Shown here in pieces: positions 29,445 to 37,638 of a stretch of DNA of 64,000 bases. The stretch's first letter is position 1; each line of letters opens with the position of its first letter. The DNA is from Vicinamibacterales bacterium. Lineage in GTDB: Bacteria > Acidobacteriota > Vicinamibacteria > Vicinamibacterales > 2-12-FULL-66-21. The notes beneath the pieces were generated by a model, which saw only the letters and a program-made list of their open reading frames with translations, searched no databases and had not been told where the DNA came from. The stretch lies in assembly GCA_036496585.1 (NCBI GenBank), contig DASXLB010000036.1, forward strand, positions 1 to 64,000. The letters run 5' to 3'. Both the position numbers and the translations under genes were made by a program.

Positions 29445-30422
29445 ATGCTGTCGCTCGTCATCCCCGTCTACAGGAACGAGGAGAACCTGCCGCGGCTCTT
29501 CGGCGAGCTCGAGGCGTTCGCCGCCGGGTTTCCAGCGCCGCTCGAAATCGTGTTCGTGGTCGACGGCTCGCCCGACGGCTCGCTGCGACTATTGCGCGAG
29601 CGGCTGGCGGCGTGGCCGGTGCGCTCGCAGCTGCTCGATCTGTCACGCAACTTCGGATCCTTCGCGGCGATCGCCGCCGGCATGCGCGCGGCGCGCGGCG
29701 ACTACATGGCGGCCCTCTCCGCCGACCTGCAGGAGCCGCTCTCGCTGGTTACGGAGTTCCACCGTCTGCTGTCGGCGGGTGAGGCCGACGTGGTCTTCGG
29801 CCACCGGACGGGCCGCGCCGATGCGCGATCTTCGAGCCTGATGTCGGACGTGTTCTGGCGGCTCTACCGCCGCTTCGTGGTGCCCGAGATGCCCAAGGGA
29901 GGCGTCGACATGTTCGGCTGCACGCGCGCGGTGCGCGACGTGTTCGCGGACATGAAGGAAGTGAACACGAACCTGATCGCGCTGCTGCTCTGGCTCGGCT
30001 TCCGCAGGGCGTTCGTCGCCTACGAACGGCAGCCGCGCCGGGAAGGGCGGAGCGCCTGGACGCTGTCGCGCAAGCTGCGCTACGCCCTCGACAGCGTCTT
30101 CGCGTTCACCGATCTGCCGATTCGCGCGCTGCTCGCGATCGGCGCCGCCGGCACGCTGTTCGCGCTGGCGGCTGGCGTCACGGTCTTCATCGGCTGGGCC
30201 ACCGGTCACGTGCCGGTGCTGGGCTATACGCCGTTGATGCTGGCGATCACCTTCTTCGGCGGCGTGACGGCGCTCGGCCTCGGCATCACCGGCCAGTACC
30301 TGTGGCTGACGCTGCAGAACTCGCGCGGCCGGCCGCCCTACATCGTGCGCGAGACGCAGGCGTTCGAACCGGCAGCCGCGGCTCAGGCCCGGGCCGACGC
30401 CAGCGCGCGGAACTCGTCGTAG
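29445..30422 (+). CDS. GtrB/ArnC-like family 2 glycosyltransferase
   Basis: A 325-residue GT2 enzyme: SLVIPVYRNEENLPRL, FVVDGSPDGS and the metal-binding SADLQEP region, followed by two C-terminal membrane helices (~228-300). Such proteins move a sugar from a nucleotide donor to undecaprenyl phosphate, feeding GT-C enzymes such as those at 27,629 and 31,363. Its 3' end overlaps the converging fusion gene by 40 bases. Confidence 0.88.
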   Translation: MLSLVIPVYRNEENLPRLFGELEAFAAGFPAPLEIVFVVDGSPDGSLRLLRERLAAWPVRSQLLDLSRNFGSFAAIAAGMRAARGDYMAALSADLQEPLSLVTEFHRLLSAGEADVVFGHRTGRADARSSSLMSDVFWRLYRRFVVPEMPKGGVDMFGCTRAVRDVFADMKEVNTNLIALLLWLGFRRAFVAYERQPRREGRSAWTLSRKLRYALDSVFAFTDLPIRALLAIGAAGTLFALAAGVTVFIGWATGHVPVLGYTPLMLAITFFGGVTALGLGITGQYLWLTLQNSRGRPPYIVRETQAFEPAAAAQARADASARNSS

Positions 30423-31324
30423 TCGCGGATGTAGTCGGCCGGATCGTAGAGATCGGACGCGAACACCAGCAGCAGCGCGTCCGACGAGTACTTGAACTGG
30501 GCGGCCCAGATCATCGGCGGCAGATACAGGCCCAGATTCGGCGCGTCCATCGCCACTTCCTCGCTGTCCGTCCCGTCGTCGATCAACACCGAGACCGAGC
30601 CGCGCGCGCAGACGATGAACTGATGGCAGCGGCGGTGCGCGTGCTCGCCGCGCACGTCCCTCCCGGGCACGTCGAACACCATGAAATAGCGCCGCGGCGC
30701 AAACGGCACCTGCGCCTCGAACTCCCCGGCCGACAGCGTGCCGCGGAGATCTTCGACGAGGACGAGCCGGTGCAGCGTGACGCCGCGCACGCCGGTGTCG
30801 ATGCGCGTCGCGCCCTGCGGCACGACGCTCGTCCTTTCCGGCGCCGGCCGGCCGGTGGCGTCGACGTAGCCGACGATGCGGGCGGGGGTGCCCGAGACGA
30901 TCGCCCGCGGCGGCACGTCGCGGGTGACGACGGCGCCGGCGCCGACCATCGCGCGCGAGCCGATCTTGAGGCCGGGAAGGATGTTGGCGCCGCTGCCGAT
31001 CGACGCGCCGCTGGCGATGTGCGTCTGCAGGACGCGCGGCTGATATTTCTTGCTCTGCGGATACTTGTCGTTCGAGAACGTCGCGTTCGGCCCGATGAAC
31101 ACGTCATCGCCGACCCGCAGGCCGTCCCAGAGCTGGACGCCCGACTTCACGGTGACGCGGTCGCCGAGGACCACGTCGTTCTCGATGAACACGTGGTCGC
31201 AGATGTTGCAGTCGGCGCCGATGCGCGCGCCGGACAACACGTGCGCGAACGCCCAGACGCGCGTCTTGGCGCCGATGGTCTGGCTCTCGCAGAGTCCCTG
31301 CGGGTGCACGAAGAAATCAGGCAT
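30383..31324 (-). CDS. Bifunctional dTDP-sugar N-acetyltransferase / 3,4-ketoisomerase (FdtD/WxcM-like)
   Basis: A 313-residue fusion. Residues ~15-165 are left-handed beta-helix hexapeptide repeats with VFIGPNATFSNDKYP and VSGTPARIVGYV, as in dTDP-3-amino sugar N-acetyltransferases. Residues ~185-310 form a cupin of the FdtA/WxcM C-terminal type (RRYFMVFDVPGRDVRGEHAH, HQFIVCARGSVSVLIDDG) that isomerises dTDP-4-keto-6-deoxyglucose to the 3-keto form. Together they would flank a 3-aminotransferase step giving dTDP-Fuc3NAc or dTDP-Qui3NAc; no such aminotransferase is visible nearby. The domain order matches Shewanella FdtD. Confidence 0.85.
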   Translation of the reverse strand: MPDFFVHPQGLCESQTIGAKTRVWAFAHVLSGARIGADCNICDHVFIENDVVLGDRVTVKSGVQLWDGLRVGDDVFIGPNATFSNDKYPQSKKYQPRVLQTHIASGASIGSGANILPGLKIGSRAMVGAGAVVTRDVPPRAIVSGTPARIVGYVDATGRPAPERTSVVPQGATRIDTGVRGVTLHRLVLVEDLRGTLSAGEFEAQVPFAPRRYFMVFDVPGRDVRGEHAHRRCHQFIVCARGSVSVLIDDGTDSEEVAMDAPNLGLYLPPMIWAAQFKYSSDALLLVFASDLYDPADYIRDYDEFRALASARA

Positions 31325-31362
31325 GGGTGTTCGGTCAGATCCTACATGAGATACTTCACGGG

Positions 31363-32970
31363 TTGAGCTCCGAGTCGTGGCGATCGAACCGGCGGGCCGC
31401 GACGCTGTTGCTGGCGGTGGCGGCCGCCGCGCTGCTCGCGCGCATCGTGACGATTGCCGAACCGCTCGGCATCGATCAGAGCCTGTGGGCGTCGGCCGCA
31501 CGCGGCATGGCGCACGGCCAGCGCCTCTATCGCGACGTGTGGGAGCAGCGTCCGCCGGGCATTTACTGGACGTATCTGGCGGCGTTCCGCGTGTTCGGCT
31601 GGACGCCTGGCGCCGTCGCGTGGCTCGATCTGATCGCGGCGTCGGGCACCACGGCGATGCTCTACCTGCTCGGCCGGCGCCTGGCGGATCGGATCACGGG
31701 CGCGGCCGCGGCGGCGATCTACGCGGTGTTGACGCACCCGGCGTGGATGTTCGGCCACGGCGGATTCCTCGAGCGCAGCGTCTGCGAAACGTTCACACCC
31801 TGGTGCGTCGCGACCGCCGCCTACGGTGCGGCACGGTTTCGCGACCGCCAGTCGGCTGGCTGGGCCGCGCTCTGCGGGCTGTGCGGGGGCGCCGCGGTCG
31901 TCTACAAGCCGAACGCCGCGCTCTACCTTCCGGCGCTGCTCCTCTGGCTGGCGCTCTACCGGCGCGAGACCTCGTTGGCGCCGATCGTGCGCGGCGCGAT
32001 CGCCGCGATCGCCGCGTCCGCGATCGTGCCGCTGATCGCGCTGCTCTGGCTCTGGCGACTCGATCTCCTCCACGACGCGAAGGTGGCGGTGATCGACTTC
32101 AACCGCTTCTACGTTTCACAGGGATTCTCGGTGGGCGCCTACGCGCTCGACTTCTCGAAAGCGGTCTGGCTGCGGATCAAGACGGACCCGCTCTGGTTGG
32201 GAGGCGCGGTCGGCGCGGCCGCGGCGCTCGCCGAACTGGCACGGACGCGCCGGCTGCCGCCGGCCGCCGGGCTCGCCGTGCTCTGGGGTGGCGCGGGCGC
32301 GCTGGTCATCGCGGTCAACGGCGCCTGGCTGTTCAACAGCTACTTCATGCAGGTGTCGGCGCCGCTCGCGCTCCTCGCCGCGTGGCTGCTGACCGGGCCC
32401 GGACGTGAATCGGCGGGTCACCGCGTCCTGGCGATCGCGGCGGCGGCGGGGATGGCGCTTCTGCTCGTGTCGCGCGACTACCCGGCGCGGGTGCTCGAAT
32501 ACGCGCGCGCCGACCTGGCGGCCCTGCGCGGCCACGTGGCAGAACGGGACTATTACGAGCAGTATTTCGGGGGATATGGCAACGACCGCGGCTACTCGGC
32601 GCGCGCCAACGCCGAGCTGGCCGACTACGTCGGGCAACACACCGGTCCCGACGATCGCATCTTCCTGTTCGGCATCAACGGCGCGGGCGTGTACTTCCTG
32701 TCCGACCGGTTGACGGCCCAGCGCTTCCTGCGCGTGAACGACTTCGTCGCCATGTCGTTCCCTGATCCGGCGTTCCGGCTCGGCGCGGTGGTTGACGAGT
32801 TGCGCGCGCGCCGTCCGCGCTATCTGATCTTCGAGCGGCTGCACTCGGCCTCGGCGATGGGGCAGGAGGTGGATCGGCTGGAGGACGACCCCGCGGTCCG
32901 CGGGCTCCTCGCCGCCTACCAGCGTGACACGGTCATCGAGGACTTCACGCTGTACCGCGTCCGCGAATGA
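31363..32970 (+). CDS. ArnT/PMT-like membrane glycosyltransferase
   Basis: About 535 residues with ~11 membrane segments and a C-terminal soluble part. GIDQSLWASAARGMAHGQRL followed by YRDVWEQRPPGIYWTY is typical of GT39/GT83 enzymes that use polyprenyl-phosphate sugars. Start is uncertain: TTG 31363 (MSSESWRSNRR) gives a standard N-terminus, while GTG 31327 would add 12 residues. Its 3' end overlaps the converging rfbC by 26 bases. Confidence 0.75.
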   Translation: MSSESWRSNRRAATLLLAVAAAALLARIVTIAEPLGIDQSLWASAARGMAHGQRLYRDVWEQRPPGIYWTYLAAFRVFGWTPGAVAWLDLIAASGTTAMLYLLGRRLADRITGAAAAAIYAVLTHPAWMFGHGGFLERSVCETFTPWCVATAAYGAARFRDRQSAGWAALCGLCGGAAVVYKPNAALYLPALLLWLALYRRETSLAPIVRGAIAAIAASAIVPLIALLWLWRLDLLHDAKVAVIDFNRFYVSQGFSVGAYALDFSKAVWLRIKTDPLWLGGAVGAAAALAELARTRRLPPAAGLAVLWGGAGALVIAVNGAWLFNSYFMQVSAPLALLAAWLLTGPGRESAGHRVLAIAAAAGMALLLVSRDYPARVLEYARADLAALRGHVAERDYYEQYFGGYGNDRGYSARANAELADYVGQHTGPDDRIFLFGINGAGVYFLSDRLTAQRFLRVNDFVAMSFPDPAFRLGAVVDELRARRPRYLIFERLHSASAMGQEVDRLEDDPAVRGLLAAYQRDTVIEDFTLYRVRE

Positions 32971-33520
32971 ACGGGTGCTCGCGCAGGACGGGCGCGTCGG
33001 CGTCGCGCGCAGACAGCCGCGGCGCGGGGATCGGCCAGGCGATGGCCAGGTCGGGATCGTTCCAGGCGATCACCGCCTCGGCCGACGGCGTGTAGAACGC
33101 GGTCGACTTGTACTGCACGTCCGAACCGTCCTCGAGGGCCTGGAATCCGTGGGCGAAGCCCGGCGGAATCCACAGCATGCGGCGGTTGTCGGCCGAGAGC
33201 TCGAGGCCGCCCCATCGCCCGAAGGTCGGCGAACCGTGGCGGATGTCGACCGCGACGTCGAAGACGCGGCCGGCGGTGCAGCGCACCAGCTTCCCCATCG
33301 CGTGCGGATCCTGCTGGAAATGCAGGCCGCGCAGGACGCCGCGCGCCGAGCGCGAATGGGCCTCCTGGACGAAGCGGACGTCGAGGCCGCCGGCCTCGAA
33401 CGCGCGCGCGCTCCAGGTTTCCATGAAGAACCCGCGGTCGTCGGCAAACACGCGCGGCTCGATCACGATCAGCCCCGGGACGGCGCCCGGCGTCAAGGTG
33501 AAGTGGGGGGCGCTCGTCAC
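32945..33520 (-). CDS. rfbC: dTDP-4-dehydrorhamnose 3,5-epimerase
   Basis: A 191-residue RmlC-type cupin that epimerises dTDP-4-keto-6-deoxyglucose on the way to dTDP-L-rhamnose. GVLRGLHFQ (catalytic His67), VAVDIRHGSPTFGRW, LWIPPGFAHGFQ and the tyrosine segment QYKSTAFYTPSAE are all present. GTG 33520 matches the family start; an in-frame upstream extension of 41 residues is not conserved. rfbA, rfbB and rfbD are not in the window. Confidence 0.93.
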   Translation of the reverse strand: MTSAPHFTLTPGAVPGLIVIEPRVFADDRGFFMETWSARAFEAGGLDVRFVQEAHSRSARGVLRGLHFQQDPHAMGKLVRCTAGRVFDVAVDIRHGSPTFGRWGGLELSADNRRMLWIPPGFAHGFQALEDGSDVQYKSTAFYTPSAEAVIAWNDPDLAIAWPIPAPRLSARDADAPVLREHPFIRGRGTA

Positions 33521-33785
33521 GCGACCCCGGCGCGATCGCCGTCTGTCATGAGCATCGGCGCTGAACTCTCCAAAATCGTCATCCAACCACGATTTGGGTG
33601 TCCCCGCGACCGCTCCCGGCGGCGCGGATCGTGGTTGATTCACCCCTGTAACTGAGCTACCTTATACCGCGTTCCCTCAACTGCGGATGGCACGTGGCTT
33701 CGCTGCCGCCACGCCTGCTCCACCCGTTCCGAGCACAGACGGTAACCGGGATAGTTTCTTGTTCTTGACGCATGTCCCCGCTCGC

Positions 33786-34907
33786 ATGTTCGTGGTCGTC
33801 GTTCTGACGACGGTTCTCGGGGCCGGCCTTGGTGCGCCGACCGCCACCGCGCAGGCCGTGTCTCTCGCGCCGACGCTCGCCGAAGGCTGGACGGCGCTGG
33901 CCGCCGGCGATCTGCCGCGGGCGACCTCGTCCGCTGACCGGGCTCTGACGGACGCGCCGCGCAGCGCGAATGCGCTGGCACTGCGGATCGAGATCGACCT
34001 CACCCGGAACGGCGCTGCGGCCGCGCTCGACAGTTACGAGCGGTGGCTCGGCAGCCGCAAGGTCGAAGCCCCGTACATTCTGAGACAAGTCGCGCGGGGG
34101 CACCTTCGAGCCGTCGCCACCGCACGAAAGCCGCCGGCGTCGGTCGATGCCCTCGCCGCACTCGCCGCTGACGGCGATCAGGACGCGCTGACGGATCTCG
34201 GTCGGGCTGCCGAGGCCCCGGGGAGCCAGGAAGCAAAGCTGCTCGCCGCCATGGGGGACCCGCGTGCCGTTCAAGCGCTGATCGGCCAGCTGCGACAGCC
34301 GGTCGCCAACAAACTGGGAATCATCAGTGCGCTCGGCGACAGCGGAAGCCCGGCGGCTATTCAACCGCTGGTTGAGCTACTCACGGATCCGCACGAGGAG
34401 TTGCGAGCGGGTGCGGCCGAGGCGCTTGGCCGGCTTGGCGCGTCGGACTCGATCCCGAAGCTCAAAGGTTTGCTCCAGGATCCGGTGCCGCCGGTCCGGC
34501 TGGCGGCGGCCGCGGCCCTGTACCGACTGCAGGACTACAGCGGCGCCGGCCTCTTGCAGCCGCTGATGGCGTCGGATATCGCGTCGGTCCGCCTGAGCGC
34601 AGCGCAGGCCATGGCGGTGACGCCCACCCCCGAGTGGCAGGCGACCGTGCGCGCCCTTCTCGCCGATCCCAACGAGCTGGTGCAGCTTGGCGCCGCCCGC
34701 CTGATGGCGCCGCACGACCCGCAGGCATCCGCTGAGGCCTTCGAGCGCCTCGGGCGCTCTGACAACATGGCGATTCGCGAGCAAGCCGCTCGCTCCTCGA
34801 TACGAACCCTCACCAGCGACTTCACCGCACTGCGGCGCTATCTCCGCAATGCCGATCCGTCCACCTCGGTACAGGCGGCGAATCGGATTCTGGAATTGAC
34901 GCGCTGA
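33786..34907 (+). CDS. Exported HEAT-repeat protein
   Basis: A 373-residue protein. ATG 33786 begins a signal peptide (MFVVVVLTTVLGAGLG, cut near ATAQA). A TPR-like helical stretch (~25-140: AEGWTALAAGDLPRATSSAD) is followed by HEAT-type repeats (~150-365: AAMGDPRAVQALIGQL, LVELLTDPHEELRAGAAEAL, LKGLLQDPVPPVRLAAAAAL). These scaffolds bind proteins; no catalytic site is seen. It lies upstream of the first repeat-protein gene and is probably its periplasmic neighbour. An earlier in-frame ATG at 33687 would bury the signal peptide. Confidence 0.78.
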   Translation: MFVVVVLTTVLGAGLGAPTATAQAVSLAPTLAEGWTALAAGDLPRATSSADRALTDAPRSANALALRIEIDLTRNGAAAALDSYERWLGSRKVEAPYILRQVARGHLRAVATARKPPASVDALAALAADGDQDALTDLGRAAEAPGSQEAKLLAAMGDPRAVQALIGQLRQPVANKLGIISALGDSGSPAAIQPLVELLTDPHEELRAGAAEALGRLGASDSIPKLKGLLQDPVPPVRLAAAAALYRLQDYSGAGLLQPLMASDIASVRLSAAQAMAVTPTPEWQATVRALLADPNELVQLGAARLMAPHDPQASAEAFERLGRSDNMAIREQAARSSIRTLTSDFTALRRYLRNADPSTSVQAANRILELTR

Positions 34908-35023
34908 GCTAGCATGCGCAAAACAAGGCAGGAATGTTAATGACGCCGCACAACACGACCGATACACCGTTGGCGACGCCCAGCAGTCCGCCGCCGTCGA
35001 TGTCCGGAGGGATCGCCGTAGCC

Positions 35024-37474
35024 ATGCGCATCAATCGCCGTTCCATCTTCCATGCGGTGCAAGCCCGGCAGGCCGTATTCCTGGCCGCGTTGGCCGTCGT
35101 CGCGGGGTATCCGCAGGCGGCGCGCGCGCAGATCACGCAGGTCGGCCTCAATCCGCTCTTGGTCACGACCGCCGTGCGCGGCAGCGACGTCGCCTACGAC
35201 CCGGTCAACAAGGTGTATCTCGTCGTCGGTGCCTATGGCTCGGTCTGGGGCTCGTTCACGACCCTCTCGGGCGACCTCATCTCCGCATTCCCGATCAACG
35301 CACCAGGGCCGTTCGCCCATTTCCCACGCGTGATCTACAGTCCAGACGTCAGCAACGGCGTCGGCGGCGTCGGCGGTTTCATCGTGACGTGGCATGAGAG
35401 TCCCGGCGGTGCGAACTTCGTGAATACGCGCGTCGTCGCCTACCCGGCCGGACCCGTGAGCTTGCAGCAGACGATCGCCGCGCCCGTGGGCACCTGGTGG
35501 GAATCGGGCGCATCGATCGCCTACTCGACCACGAGCCGGGTGTCGCTGGTCACGTGGCGCTCTGCCGATTATTTGATCTGGGGCGCACGGCTCGACGTGA
35601 ACGGCAACCTGATCGGCACGGCCTTCCAGATTTCGCAGACCGGGCAGGGTGCGCGCGATCCGAGCGTCGCCTGGAATTCCGCGACCGATCAATTCGGCAT
35701 CATCTACGACGGGTGGGGTGCCACGAGCACGCAAACTACCTTCACGCTCGTCACGTCCGGCGGCGCCGTCGTCGCCAATAACATCTTCAACTTCGCCGGC
35801 TCGGCTGGCACTTACATCACCGACCTTGCTTACAATCCGGTGACCGGACGATTCGTCGGCGTGTGGGTGCAGACGGGCGCCGGCACGCTCGGGGCGGAAT
35901 TCGACGGCGCCGGGACCGTGGTCGCGAGCGGCCTGGTCTCGTCGACCACCGGAGCCGTCGACGGTCTCGGGCTTTCCTACAATCCCGTGACCGGCACATT
36001 CCTGCTGGTGGGCATGGGCCCGAGCTACAACATCTGGGGAGCGGAACTCAACGCGCACGGCGCCAAGACCTCTATCGATCAGCAGATCACTGCGGCAGCG
36101 CTGCCGGCCGGCGAAGTCGGGTCATTCTACCCGCGTGCCGCCGCTCGCAGCGACGCGGCACAGTGGAACGTCTCCTTCTCCCACAACTACACCGAGCTGC
36201 ATGATCAGATCGTCTCCTCGACCAGCACCGGCGGCGGTCCTGGCGGCAGCCTGGGCGCGGTCGTCGGCGGCACGTCGACGCCGCCAGCGCCGCAGCCGCT
36301 CGCCGTCACGCTGACGCAGACCCCGGCGGCGACGGTGTCGGAGGGCACACCCATCACCTGGACCGCGACGTCGACCGGCGGCACGGCGCCGATTCAATAC
36401 GAATTCATCACCCTCACCAAGGGCGTGTGGACGATTCTGCAGCCGTACGGCGCCTCCAACACATTCACGTGGTTCCCGACAGAGGGCGCGCACGCGGTGC
36501 AGGTCTGGGCGAAGAACGGCGGCTCGGCAAACGACGCCGGAACGTATGATGCGTACGCGAGTTCGCAGTTCACCGTCGCCTCCCGATACGCGTCGATCGC
36601 CTCCCTCCACGCCGACGCCACCATGCCGGTCGATCTCAACATCCCGGTGACCTGGACCGCGACCGGGATCGGCGGGACAGGCCCGCTCCAGTACAAGTTC
36701 CTCGCCACGTCGAACGGCGGCGTCACCTGGCGCGTGATGCAGGACTACAGCGCCAACAACAAGTTCACGTGGTTCCCGCCGCTTGGCGTGACCTCGAATG
36801 CCGTGCAGGTCTGGGTGCGCAGCGCCGGCGTCACCACCGATCCCGAGGGCTGGATGTCATCCGGCCTGTTCACCACCCGCAGCACGGGCGCGCGGCTGAT
36901 GGGCGTCTCGTCCGATGCGGCGGCTCCCGTGACGCCGTTCACCAATGTGACGATTACCGCCGCGGGCGCGGGCGGCAGCGGACAGCTCGAGTACAAGTTC
37001 TATCTCTACAACCCCGGCACGGGCACGTGGTCGCTGGTGCGCGACTGGGGCACGAGCCCGCAGGCCAGCTGGAATCCGAGCGGCACGACGGGACTCTTCC
37101 TCGTGCAGGTCTGGGTCCGAACGGTGAACTCAGGCGTGACCTATGAGGACTGGCGCAATACGGACTACTTCTCGATCACCACGTCCACCAGCTTGACCCT
37201 CACGAGCGATCGCTCGCTGACGACGCTGCACCAGGGAGACATCGTGACCTTCACCGCGACCGTGCTCGGCGGATCGGGGGCGTGGGAGTACCAGTTCTTC
37301 ACGTTCGACGGGACGAGCTGGATGCGGCAGCTGCCGCTCTACAAGTCGGCCAACACCTTCGGCTGGTTCCCGGCGGCTGGGACCCGTGCCGTGCAGGTGT
37401 GGATCCGCCAGGCGGGATCGTCCGCGCCATGGGAACGCTGGGCCGGTTCCGGACTCTTCGTCGTGAATCCGTAG
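35024..37474 (+). CDS. Secreted propeller-like protein with four QVWVR-type beta repeats
   Basis: An 816-residue exported protein. A signal peptide (FLAALAVVAGYPQAARA) precedes a beta-rich region (~40-400) with recurring SYNPVTGTFLLV / IWGAELNAHG units that look like a beta-propeller. A Gly/Ser/Thr/Pro linker leads to four tandem ~97-residue repeats (36,297-37,474). Each reads PxTWTA...LxYxF...W..(L/V)..Y/W....FxWxP...AVQVW(V/A)(R/K)...W. No membrane anchor or sorting signal is seen at the C-terminus. ATG 35024 with GGAGGG 12 bases upstream is preferred; ATG 34940 or 34934 are possible. Function unknown, perhaps an adhesin or glycan-binding surface protein. Confidence 0.8.
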   Translation: MRINRRSIFHAVQARQAVFLAALAVVAGYPQAARAQITQVGLNPLLVTTAVRGSDVAYDPVNKVYLVVGAYGSVWGSFTTLSGDLISAFPINAPGPFAHFPRVIYSPDVSNGVGGVGGFIVTWHESPGGANFVNTRVVAYPAGPVSLQQTIAAPVGTWWESGASIAYSTTSRVSLVTWRSADYLIWGARLDVNGNLIGTAFQISQTGQGARDPSVAWNSATDQFGIIYDGWGATSTQTTFTLVTSGGAVVANNIFNFAGSAGTYITDLAYNPVTGRFVGVWVQTGAGTLGAEFDGAGTVVASGLVSSTTGAVDGLGLSYNPVTGTFLLVGMGPSYNIWGAELNAHGAKTSIDQQITAAALPAGEVGSFYPRAAARSDAAQWNVSFSHNYTELHDQIVSSTSTGGGPGGSLGAVVGGTSTPPAPQPLAVTLTQTPAATVSEGTPITWTATSTGGTAPIQYEFITLTKGVWTILQPYGASNTFTWFPTEGAHAVQVWAKNGGSANDAGTYDAYASSQFTVASRYASIASLHADATMPVDLNIPVTWTATGIGGTGPLQYKFLATSNGGVTWRVMQDYSANNKFTWFPPLGVTSNAVQVWVRSAGVTTDPEGWMSSGLFTTRSTGARLMGVSSDAAAPVTPFTNVTITAAGAGGSGQLEYKFYLYNPGTGTWSLVRDWGTSPQASWNPSGTTGLFLVQVWVRTVNSGVTYEDWRNTDYFSITTSTSLTLTSDRSLTTLHQGDIVTFTATVLGGSGAWEYQFFTFDGTSWMRQLPLYKSANTFGWFPAAGTRAVQVWIRQAGSSAPWERWAGSGLFVVNP

Positions 37475-37541
37475 CGGCACCTGAGTATCCCGTTCTCTTC
37501 ACATTCTGAGTAGGCGCGCGCCTCGACTGTTCCGATCAGTC

Positions 37542-37561
37542 GCGGCGCGGCCGCCGTTTTT
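37542..37561 (+). terminator. Intrinsic terminator after the first repeat-protein gene
   Basis: GCGGC (37,542-37,546) pairs with GCCGC (37,550-37,554) around a 3-base loop and is followed by CG and TTTTT (to 37,561). A second small palindrome CATTTC-GCCTCC-GAAATG follows at 37,565-37,582. The rest of the 164-base gap shows nothing else. Confidence 0.5.
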
Positions 37562-37638
37562 CCACATTTCGCCTCCGAAATGGCAATACGGCTGGGCATT
37601 CGCCTTGCCTGAGCTCTCCCACCGTGGAGGGCGCAACA

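Noticed and set aside
33640..33670. tRNA-like GGTAGCTCAGTTACAGGGG on the minus strand
   Set aside because: It resembles a D-arm, but no anticodon arm, T-arm (GGTTCGA) or acceptor stem can be built around it.
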